From: Gordius sp. MW1
Taxonomy: Eukaryota; Nematomorpha; Gordioida; Gordea; Gordiidae
Direction: 5' to 3'
DNA: 64,000 nt
NCBI GenBank assembly: GCA_964036665.1
Contig: OZ038532.1
Coordinates: 19,495,037-19,559,036 of the forward strand
Shown here: positions 56,167 to 64,000 of the stretch, piece after piece
How positions within the stretch are numbered: the stretch's first letter is position 1
How the letters are laid out: the number at the start of each line of letters is the position of its first letter
The notes under the pieces: generated by a model
The model's database searches: none
The model's input: only the letters and a program-made list of their open reading frames with translations
Told to the model about the DNA's origin: nothing
Program-made: the position numbers and the translations under genes

Positions 56167-57115
56167 ATTTTAGATATGAGTGAGAGTGACATTACCATAA
56201 TTAAACCTGAAAATATATCCTGGCCTTTATTTGAGGATATTTTTACGCTTATTCAAAAGGAGGCAAAATCAATAACTCCTGGATGCAAATTATGCTCTCC
56301 AAAAATAAAACATATATCAACTTCTATATTTTCTACCGCAAATATTTGGCATCACCTCAAGGTCAATAATTTAGTTTAATTTTAGTATTTATTTTTTATA
56401 AGCTACAACTCTGGTCAGAGTAACTAAGATTTTAATTGATTGTTAATTTTATTATAAATCCTATTATAATTTATATATCTATTATTTAAAATTTTTATAT
56501 TAGAGATTGCATAATTAACAATATATAAAGTTAAAACAACAAAAAGTCACATCTATGTTTAAAGGTAGTGAGAAAGATAAATTAAAACAGCCAACAATTA
56601 TTAAATCTTCATCATCTCATCATCACTTACTAAAGAGATGATTAATCATGCTATCGTTAAATTTGTAATAAATGGAAATCATCCATTTTCATTGGTAGAT
56701 AATGAGAGCTTTCAAAAACTTCTAGCAACTTTTAAACCCAATATTAAAATCCTATGCAGACAAACAATAACATCCAGAATCAAAATATATGTAATGAAAA
56801 TGAAAGAGTATTTAAAGAAAAACTCCTTGTAGTTTCACATGTTTATGTTTGTACAACGCTGATTGTTGGACTGCATATAACCGGTAATTTAGCTCATTTA
56901 TAGGAGTTACAGTTCATTGGATAGATGACAAAACTCTTAGTAGGATTACTGCCATTTTACCCTGTAGAAGATTAGAGGGCAGACATACTTTTGATGTTTT
57001 ATGCAAGACTCTGATTTCAATATTCAAAGAATATGAAATACAGAATAAAAATGTATGCACGATAACAGACAATGCAACAAACTTTGTTAAAGCATTTAGG
57101 TATTATAATTTACAA
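56167..57115 (+). pseudogene. hAT transposase relic
   Basis: Three pieces in order. The first (56176-56379) has C-K-L-C and W-H-H-L-K, a BED-like finger. The second (56638-56832) has A-I-V-K-F-V-I-N-G-N-H-P-F-S-L-V-D-N. The third (about 56902-57105) has F-I-G-V-T-V-H-W-I-D, C-R-R-L-E-G-R-H-T-F-D and T-D-N-A-T-N-F-V-K-A-F with the second catalytic Asp. Stops and frameshifts separate them, and the hATC end is missing. Confidence 0.8.
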
Positions 57116-59191
57116 TTCTAACTTAAACATCTTTAGGTTATTTGCCTTTAATGAGAATTCATCAGAAAATAGTGATGTGGAGCATATATCAATGTTGTTT
57201 GGATCTAAAGTAAAGGCCTGCAAAGTCACTTTTTGCAACCCAAACCCGACTCGAAAGAGTGGTAAATTTTCAAACCAAACCCGACCCGCTCCCAATAAAA
57301 TTTGATCGGCCGGTCAGAAAATTAGAAAAAAATGCGGTATGTATAATTTAATGGACAAATTAAAGCGTCATATTTAAGAAACTAATTAACGCCACAGATT
57401 TTTAATACAAAATAATTTATTTGAACGATTGATTATAGTTTTGTATAAAATGATAGCATCTACAATTTCGGGTGGCAAATTCGACCTCCTTCTATCTTTA
57501 TCTTTAATGAGAAATTGAGGGTGTTATATATAGCTATTTCATAGTTGTAATTTTAAGCATAAGCATTATTATTTTATAGATTAGGTAATAAATTACATTA
57601 ATATTTGCATAAGAAAATACAATTTTTACATAAAAAATAAGCAAAAAATAGTGGTAAATCTTATAATTTAATTCTTTAATTAAAAAGATTTGCCTAGATG
57701 AAATGTTTCACGCCAAAACATTATCTTGTTGATATATTTAACCTTTCTTAAGTCATATTTAAATTTGAAATTGGCGTATCATCAAATTTATTAATTAAGA
57801 AAAGGAAATTAATTAAATGAAAACATGAGACTGCATTTCGATATTAAATTAATTTCAAAATAATATGTATGATAGCATTATTGTTGGTTCAAAAATATTT
57901 TGTTAGGCATATTCTGTAAAAGATATTCAACCCCACCCGACATTTTTTACTAAAGTCCGTCCTTTACGATCACCCCTATTTTAATAATTGATTAATGGGA
58001 GCATAATGGATAACATATTAAGACTAAAATAGCAAAGTTTCATTTTGACCTTGAGCCAAATTGAAAATCTATAAAACTTGTTAATAAGACAAAAAATATT
58101 TGTATAATATTCATTTACTTATAAAGAATTTTTCAATTTGATTACATTTTGAGTCTGTATAATATTATAATGTGCGCCATTTCGACCTAAAAACTTATAA
58201 GTCGAATCTTGTAAGTTTTTAGACACTAATCTAATCTTTGAAGTGATTATTGTTGTCTTTGCTTCGAGGAGTGTCACCAATGTCGCGTTTTTATAAATTT
58301 AATATTACACAACACAACACGACCTCGCGGCATATATTTGGATGTCTTTATATTACAAAAAAATTCAAAATAATATTAAGGTGAAACTATCCCTTCTGGC
58401 TCTCAGCATTTATTATAATATATGCATGTTCCATTTCTTATAATCGAACAGGTAAAATAATTTTAATTACAAACTATTTATCTCATTATTATTAAAAACA
58501 TTTTAAAATTTAAATTAAATGTGACCTTTTTATATTTCCATTCTTTATAAAAAAATATAATATCTGAATTCTGAACATCATATTAGGCAAATACCATAAT
58601 TTAAAGAGATGGTAATTTTTTCGCTAACTACATAATGTTTATTTATATCACCAGCATGTGAAAAAGCTAAGAGTGAACTAATCAAGTCTAAGTCAACTTT
58701 TGTTTCTTGTCACCCACAAAAATCGATAAGTTTTAGGATAGAGACCAGACGTAAGCTGCGACAACCGTGTGGTTTTTGTTGCATTTTTAAACGAAATGCA
58801 TTAAAAATGATCGAACTTTTTAGACATAGTGATATGTCACAGTGCTGTTTCAAAATATAAATATATCGATCTCGTATATTCAAGATATAAAAAGACGCAT
58901 TAGAGATTAAATCAATAAATGTATGACTGCACTAAATCCCGCGGATTAAAAATAATAAAACTTTATAAATCGTTCCTAACCCATTTCAACCAGCTACTCA
59001 GAGCACATTTTTATTGTAATAACCTTGGTATCATCGTAATATCTCTTGATACCACACATCACTTTATGGGTAATCTTTGAGTTCTGGAGTTTATCTTAGT
59101 ACAGTATGCTACCATTTAACAATCATTCATCAAGCCCCTCCCTAACCCATCCAACTTAATTGCCTAAAGAATATTCACACATATAACAACG
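57116..59191. other. AT-rich stretch upstream of the reductase gene
   Basis: Contains an acidic-coding tail of the hAT relic (to 57190) and a CCCAAACCCGACTCG / CAAACCCGACCCGC repeat pair (57237-57291). No other gene is supported. The promoter of the next gene should lie in 58900-59190, but no clear TATA box or initiator stands out. Confidence 0.5.
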
Positions 59192-60235
59192 ATGCGATCC
59201 AGTTCGGCTTCATCCAGATCACAACTGTCACCAACCCAACGGTCCCCTGATAGGAATACAACTCAACAAAACTCTGTGAACCAAGATAACTCCCCAACCC
59301 AAAAGGCCTACCGATTTGAAATGAGCCTACCCACCATGGCCATTTTTACCGGTGCTAACACTCCCCTGACCAGGGCCCTGGCCATAAAATTTGCTGAAAT
59401 GACCAATCACAATTCGGCTATTCTCATATCAGCCCAAAACAATAAAACGCTTGAATCGACGGCCCATCAATTGAGAAAGTGTCACAAATTTTCCCCCAGC
59501 AAAACTGGGCTAGAAGTTAACGTCGCGGCTCTGGATTTTGTCACAAACACGGAATCAATATGCGAAACCTTGACCAAGTGTTTCGGACCACCGGCCGATA
59601 TTAACAAACGTTTTAAACAAGCCCTTGTAGTGCACAACGCGGGTAGGATCACAGTTTCTAAGCGACCGCAAGATTTTAGCGCAGATGAAGTTGCCAACTA
59701 TTTGCGCCTCAACGTGACATCGGCCATATGCCTGAACACCGCTTTTATGGACATCACTAAAAATTTCGGCCCTTCAGCGACAGTATCGGGGGGTGTAATT
59801 AAGCGTTTTGTCGTTAATATTTCATCCCCATTGGCCGTTAAACCTGTGGCCGGGTTAGGTCTAGGTTGCGCCTCTAAGGCTGCACGCGAAGCTTACTTTG
59901 GCGTGGTGGCACTCGAAGACCCGACTATTAATGTTATCAATTATTCCCCCGGCCCCATTCGCATTGACACATGGCAAACGTTGGTCGATAGTACGCTCAA
60001 CGAAAACATTCGTCAACGCGACGTTTTAATGCATTCTTCCGAGGACGCATCCTTTCTCACGATTGACACTAAAGCGACGGTGGGCAAGTTATTACAGATT
60101 TTGGAAAAGGGTTCTTACAATTCCGGCGAGCACGTGGAATACCTGGATGCTAGTAAGGACCTCAGTCCCAATCCTAAATACAAACCCTTTTTGGCAACTG
60201 TGTCCAAAGCGGCTTCATTAGATTTTTTGGGATGA
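59192..60235 (+). CDS. SPR: Sepiapterin-reductase-like SDR, active-site tyrosine missing
   Basis: 347 residues in one exon. Residues 48-320 align to sepiapterin reductase, which makes tetrahydrobiopterin using NADPH in the cytosol: H-N-A-G (148-151), V-V-N-I-S-S (207-212), C-A-S-K-A-A-R-E (226-233), I-N-Y-S-P-G-P (249-255), S-G-E-H-V-E-Y-L-D (311-319). The catalytic Tyr expected 13 residues after Ser212 is Gly225, while Lys229 is kept. The N-terminal TGxxxGxG nucleotide loop reads T-G-A-N-T-P-L-T, without its later glycines. A Ser/Gln-rich extension of about 45 residues precedes the domain; Met44 or Met49 could be alternative starts. No frameshifts or stops, so the frame is under coding constraint. 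Possibly a pseudo-enzyme. Confidence 0.9.
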   Translation: MRSSSASSRSQLSPTQRSPDRNTTQQNSVNQDNSPTQKAYRFEMSLPTMAIFTGANTPLTRALAIKFAEMTNHNSAILISAQNNKTLESTAHQLRKCHKFSPSKTGLEVNVAALDFVTNTESICETLTKCFGPPADINKRFKQALVVHNAGRITVSKRPQDFSADEVANYLRLNVTSAICLNTAFMDITKNFGPSATVSGGVIKRFVVNISSPLAVKPVAGLGLGCASKAAREAYFGVVALEDPTINVINYSPGPIRIDTWQTLVDSTLNENIRQRDVLMHSSEDASFLTIDTKATVGKLLQILEKGSYNSGEHVEYLDASKDLSPNPKYKPFLATVSKAASLDFLG

Positions 60236-60344
60236 TGTTCCAACAAGGCTAAATTATTGATTATAGCTCAAAGGTTAAATTTAAGTCCGTTACCTTTATA
60301 TACACCATTTTGCTCACGTTGTAATATAATATATATGAATAGAG

Positions 60345-60350
60345 AATAAA
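60345..60350 (+). terminator. Polyadenylation signal AATAAA
   Basis: 110 bases after the reductase stop codon, in a UTR-like AT-rich stretch; supports a real single-exon transcript. Confidence 0.65.
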
Positions 60351-60528
60351 ACATTTTCCGAATATCTAAAATACATGTGTAACTTTTATACCTAAGTTAT
60401 TTACAATAACGGTTAGATCACGTGTCTTTAACATTATGACACTTATTTTCCAAACTTCTAAGTAAAAGCATTTAATACTAATGTAACTTTGTGCAAAGTA
60501 GCTATATCTTGATTGAGCGACACCCTAA

Positions 60529-60801
60529 TCAGCTAATGTCATGCAGCACGAATATCAATTTTCGGCATAGGGGACAGTAGTGTTCGATCTTGTATGAGCT
60601 AGGGTCTCATCCGATGGGGCAGCACAGAGGAATGGGAAGAAGGCAAAGGGGGAAGCAAAAACAACAAAACACTACCATACTTCCCACGTGATAACGTCGT
60701 CTCGTGACTGTCATTATGTTAGTGCGACAATGGGGACAATAAAATGACACCGAACTTAACCTCTCGAGAGCCCATTTATTCATATTAGAATTTTTACTCA
60801 T
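60529..60801 (-). CDS. LITAF-domain protein with in-frame TGA
   Basis: The minus-strand frame from ATG 60801 encodes Y-C-P-H-C-R-T-N-I (first CxxC of the zinc half-site) and a Cys-rich hydrophobic hairpin (F-C-C-F-C-F-P-L-C-L-L-P-I-P-L-C-C). TGA follows at 60607-60609. The same frame then continues for 25 codons with H-Y-C-P-L-C, the second CxxC expected of a LITAF domain, before a final TGA at 60529-60531. LITAF proteins sit on late endosome/lysosome membranes, with both CxxC knuckles binding one zinc. Either the gene is a pseudogene, the stop is a sequence error, or a very short non-standard intron removes it. Upstream proline-rich exons, if any, were not found. Confidence 0.75.
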
Positions 60802-61651
60802 AAAATCAAACTTGATTGTTGCTTTACGTAAATTTATACGCCATAATAAAAATCATTATTATTTTGTAACAAAGAAGTTCTGTTTAAAGACTCTTTTTAA
60901 TTCAAGCGCGGGCCATTATTCCGACAAAAGACTAATGCTTTCTTAACTTTAGTCGTTACCGACTGCAATTCCTAACCAAATTTAGTATACAAACTTTAAA
61001 ATGACGAGAAATATAGGTACTACCGTAATCGATTAAAATACCAAAACACTAGTTAGCAAGCATATAATGCAACTAAGGAATTGTGTGAAGGAATTCTCTG
61101 GCACTTATCAACTTAAATTTCATAGAATCGTTCTGCTCATACAGACCCACTAAAATGACAACCAAACGATTAATAAAAGATTTTATAAAATTTCGCTTAA
61201 CGATAACAGCATATATATTGTCAAAAGATAATAAAAATATGTACATGTACAAATTGTATAAAAAACCGTAAGATTTACATATTATCACTGATTAGTCCAA
61301 AATAGAAGAATGGCAGATGGGAGCGAAGTTTTGATTGGATCGATGTTTTGCGAACGAATGTCAAACAGTGAGCTTAAAAAAAGGACACACGTCCATAGAA
61401 AAAGCGATGTTCGGAAAAAATAAGAGGCATAGCGAAACGAGACGTGGGTATAAAAACACGTTATATATATTTAAAAAAACTAAACGTTTTACAAACACGT
61501 GCGCGTATCAAAAAAGGTGTTTAAAAAATCGCAAGGGGTTTGTTTTAAAAGCAAAGCGGCGCTAGGTGAACGAGTCTGAGCTTCGACGCGGTCAAAAAAT
61601 TTGTCACACCCCACGTTTTGACATCGCGACACATATCCGAACAAACGGGAT
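60802..61651. other. Intergenic and 3'UTR stretch of the Rac-like gene
   Basis: The minus-strand 3' UTR of the GTPase presumably extends into 61335-61651. TTTATT motifs near 60775 and 61144 are possible minus-strand polyadenylation signals. No other gene. Confidence 0.4.
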
Positions 61652-61732
61652 TCATATGATAGTGCACTTGGCAGTGTCTTTGTACTTTATGGACCGAGGT
61701 TTGATAACGGATAGGATGGCTTCTTCGAAGAC
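61652..61732 (-). CDS. Rac-like GTPase, last exon with CAAX box
   Basis: 26 codons plus TGA (61652-61654); acceptor CGACCGAAG. Encodes V-F-E-E-A-I-L-S-V-I-K-P-R and ends K-C-T-I-I, a CAAX prenylation box (geranylgeranylation expected from the final Ile/Leu class). The polybasic stretch before it is weak. Confidence 0.9.
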   Translation of the reverse strand, partial: VFEEAILSVIKPRSIKYKDTAKCTII

Positions 61733-61820
61733 CTTCGGTCGATGTAATAAAAATTTTTAAGTTTTACGTTTGCAAAAAGTGTAACTAATATTTATCGAAA
61801 TTGCTGCAAACAAAACTTAC

Positions 61821-61981
61821 CGTAGAAAGACCTTTCTGCGTTAAGGCCGAGCATTCCAGGTAGCAGAGGGCCTTGGTCTTTTGCGCCAACTTCAGACCAT
61901 GCTCGCGCCTCAACGGACCCAAATTTTGGCCGGCCAGCGTGTTGAGGACGTCCTTGTCGTCGCGCAAATCCACTTTGGTCC
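61821..61981 (-). CDS. Rac-like GTPase, exon with TKxD and SAL motifs
   Basis: Acceptor CCTCTACCTACAG, donor ACG|GTAAGT. Contains the guanine-specificity motif T-K-V-D, the Rho insert region ([10 protein letters not shown]) and [10 protein letters not shown], which contacts the guanine base. The Leu-Arg-Asp-Asp-Lys and Leu-Thr-Gln-Lys-Gly signatures point to the Rac/Cdc42/Mtl side of the Rho family. Confidence 0.93.
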
Positions 61982-62045
61982 CTGTAGGTAGAGGACATAA
62001 AATTGTTTAAAATGACAAAACAATCAAAAGGTTGAATTGTCGTAC

Positions 62046-62163
62046 CAACTATGATGATGGGAACGTGGGGACAGTGGTGACGGACTTCGGGGACCCATTT
62101 GTTGAGCACGTTATCGTAAGAGGAATGACTCACCACGCTGAAACAAACGATGAAGACGTGGGT
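62046..62163 (-). CDS. Rac-like GTPase, exon after switch II
   Basis: 39 codons + 1 nt; donor GTTG|GTACGA. Contains [16 protein letters not shown], and [13 protein letters not shown], the core beta-strand region of Rho GTPases. Acceptor GGCTTTAG is weak. The upstream exons with the P-loop and switches I and II are not in this window as far as I can see. Confidence 0.9.
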
Positions 62164-62334
62164 CTAAAGCCACAGTGACAGTGGCGACAAAAATAAATGA
62201 ATTTTACTAGTAACTCATAGTAATAAATGTCCAATATTTGTTAAATAATATTGATGATTAAATAGTATATGAATGTAAAGGCATATAATGAAAAAATTTA
62301 TATCTGATAAATAAATCTTATTTTAAAAATAGGC

Positions 62335-62637
62335 ATGGGCGTAGCCGGGGGGCAATCCATTGTAACTGGCTAGTTTTTTTAAGCTTTGATAATAATATAA
62401 ATTATAAAAAGTTAGAGATAAACGAGGCATTACTGCTTGTAAATATATAAATACATACAATATATGGAATTTGCATGAGCGTAGGCAGGAATAGAACTAG
62501 AGGGGGGCAATAATGCTTTAGGGAGGGGCAATAATAATATTTTCAAATTTGAACCATAATTATATTAATGTTTCAAGAATTTCTGGATTTAAAGGGGGGG
62601 GGGTTGCCCCTCGCTGCCACCCCCTGGCTACGCCCAA
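62335..62637. mobile_element. GGCGTAGCCAGG family MITE, possibly two nested copies
   Basis: CATGGGCGTAGCCGGGGGGC at 62335 and GCATGAGCGTAGGCAGGAAT at 62474 are both left ends. The single right end CCCCTGGCTACGCCCA closes at 62636. Confidence 0.65.
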
Positions 62638-62639
62638 AG

Positions 62640-62990
62640 TTCTTATTAATTTTTAATAATAATTGTTTTTCAAAATTTTCGTCGGATAAGCAAGAACGTC
62701 TGGCAGTTAATACAGCATTAGCTATACTAAAAACCCGCTTCACAGGGGCAGATGAGGGGATTGGAGTATTGTACTTTATAAACAAATCTATTAAATCTGG
62801 AATAACATTTAATGTTTTTCCCTCGCTTCAAAAAATTGCGATAAGATATCATTATCCAATCCGCCCTCTACTTACTCGTCAAAAAACAATATTTTGGTAT
62901 CGACAGTTCTTTCATTATCAATTCTAGGGGTTTCAATCCATTTTTCAATAAAACTAAAAGTGTATTATTTTTTACATTTAGTAATTATTG
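62640..62990 (-). pseudogene. hAT transposase C-terminal fragment
   Basis: Minus strand: P-I-P-S-S-A-P-V-K-R-V-F-S-I-A then L-T-A-R-R-S-C-L-S-D-E-N-F-E-K, the conserved hATC dimerisation motif. A second frame upstream (to about 62990) has E-K-W-I-E-T-P-R-I and looks like the preceding segment, shifted by an indel. Confidence 0.8.
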
Positions 62991-63309
62991 AATTCGGTCC
63001 TTTATATGAAATGAGTGAAAAATATTTATTATATTTTGACCATGACAATGTCAATTCATCTGCTTATTTTGAATATTCAAAATCTGAAGATGACGACGAT
63101 ATAATAATATGATTGTTTATATCAACTTATAAATTAAAATATAATTAATAATATCAAATAATAAACTTTAATCTTCTCTTCTTTTGCACGTGATGGTATG
63201 TTAAAAGTATTTCGGAATAGGTAATAGGAAAAAGGAAAAACAGATGATTAAAAAATATAAGACTTTTTTGTTACAAAATTCTGATTAACATAATTTTTCA
63301 AATAATAAA

Positions 63310-63455
63310 AATAAAAAAGGGGTTTTAAAATTGAACGAACGTTAAATTCGAACGCGTTCATAAAAAAAAGGAACGCGTTCACGTTAAAGTTCACCAAAAA
63401 AAGGAACGCCGTTCATCAATTTTTTAAAAAATTTGAACGCGTTCATTCACGACAC
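63310..63455. repeat. GAACGCGTTC subterminal repeat cluster
   Basis: Five or more copies of AACGCGTTC or near variants in about 130 bp (TCGAACGCGTTCAT, GGAACGCGTTCACG, GGAACGCCGTTCATC, TTTGAACGCGTTCATTC). Probably the other end of the hAT element whose C terminus lies at 62640-62990. Confidence 0.6.
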
Positions 63456-64000
63456 TATTTTCAACTAATAGATTGCACAACACTCATCATAATTTTTTGT
63501 TATTAATATGATAAAGATTCTATATAAAAATTTTGTAAATAGCGATGTTATTAAGGGCTAATATAAATAATGAAATATACAAAATGTTATGTTACAATGT
63601 CAAAAGAAATAAAAAAGAGCTAATAATTGGTAAAATAAGTTGTAGCTTTGGCTTACATAGGAGAGACTTGCACGATCGACCGGTCTCACGACAAGCTTGC
63701 TCAAATTTTTATTTTTCTCTCCAAGTTAAAAAGGTAGTTTTTGTTGAAGAATATTGACTCTTAAAAAGTTGCATTATGCTACCTAAGAAACTTTTTTACT
63801 GTTTCATGGTTCCATTCTTGACTTTAAATAGAGTATGGATCAATAATTTAATTGTAGCAGATGTGATGGCGATAATTTCAAATGCAGCAAGGCTGTAAAT
63901 TATTGTAAATAAATATCTTCTTCTTTTTAGACTCCAGTTTTTGGCTTAGATATCTAAGGGGGACCTAGGGGGGGGGGCACGATGTAAGTAAAATTGACAA
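63456..64000. other. AT-rich stretch without a supported gene
   Basis: A minus-strand segment 63645-63710 is GC-richer and could be an exon fragment, but no splice pair or motif supports it. G9 tract at 63970. Confidence 0.4.

Noticed and set aside
60607..60609. LITAF TGA as a selenocysteine codon
   Set aside because: LITAF proteins are not known selenoproteins, the position is not a conserved Cys, and no SECIS-like stem was recognised downstream by eye.
61335..61565. Basic plus-strand frame 61335-61565
   Set aside because: Lys/Arg-rich because it is the complement of a T-rich 3' UTR of the minus-strand GTPase; no homology or splice support.

Overview
This window is AT-rich animal nuclear DNA, most likely from an invertebrate. 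It has split genes with GT-AG introns, polyadenylation signals and conserved animal protein families (PHACTR, TLDc/OXR1, Rac-type GTPase, LITAF, sepiapterin-reductase-like SDR). Transposons are dense: a Ty3/gypsy element, Helitrons, several hAT families and many short inverted-repeat elements. I see no bacterial operons, CRISPR arrays or rRNA genes. I cannot name the species; an arthropod or related invertebrate is my inference.

Layout. About 1-11 kb holds a plus-strand gene ending in a complete TLDc domain (OXR1/NCOA7 type). It has a CCAAT/E-box promoter-like block near 4 kb and possible further exons upstream. About 11.9-30.4 kb holds a minus-strand PHACTR gene, convergent with it. Eleven exons fit together by splice phase; the last six are secure and those further upstream are increasingly inferential. 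Its introns are packed with transposons, including a 1.34-kb foldback element with an exact 8-bp target duplication. About 31-36.9 kb is repeat-rich and gene-poor. A Ty3/gypsy element (36991-41004) has identical 183-bp LTRs but a broken pol. A Helitron region (43.2-49.7 kb) holds one long element with decayed Rep/helicase reading frames and a 1.15-kb non-autonomous relative facing it. About 50-57.3 kb is a nest of palindromes, hairpin minisatellite, tRNA-like pieces and hAT fragments. About 59-62.2 kb is gene-dense: an SPR-like reductase lacking its catalytic tyrosine (+), a LITAF-domain gene with an in-frame stop (-) and the C-terminal half of a Rac-like GTPase (-). The last 1.8 kb is hAT and MITE debris.

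How the genes relate. The host genes do not form a functional cluster. PHACTR (actin and PP1 binding), the Rac-like GTPase (actin signalling), TLDc (oxidative-stress/V-ATPase-associated family) and LITAF (endosomal membrane) are ordinary animal housekeeping or signalling genes. The most unusual material is the catalytically divergent reductase and the nested hairpin-forming repeats. All exon models come from reading frames, splice consensus, phase and recognised motifs; no transcript evidence was available.
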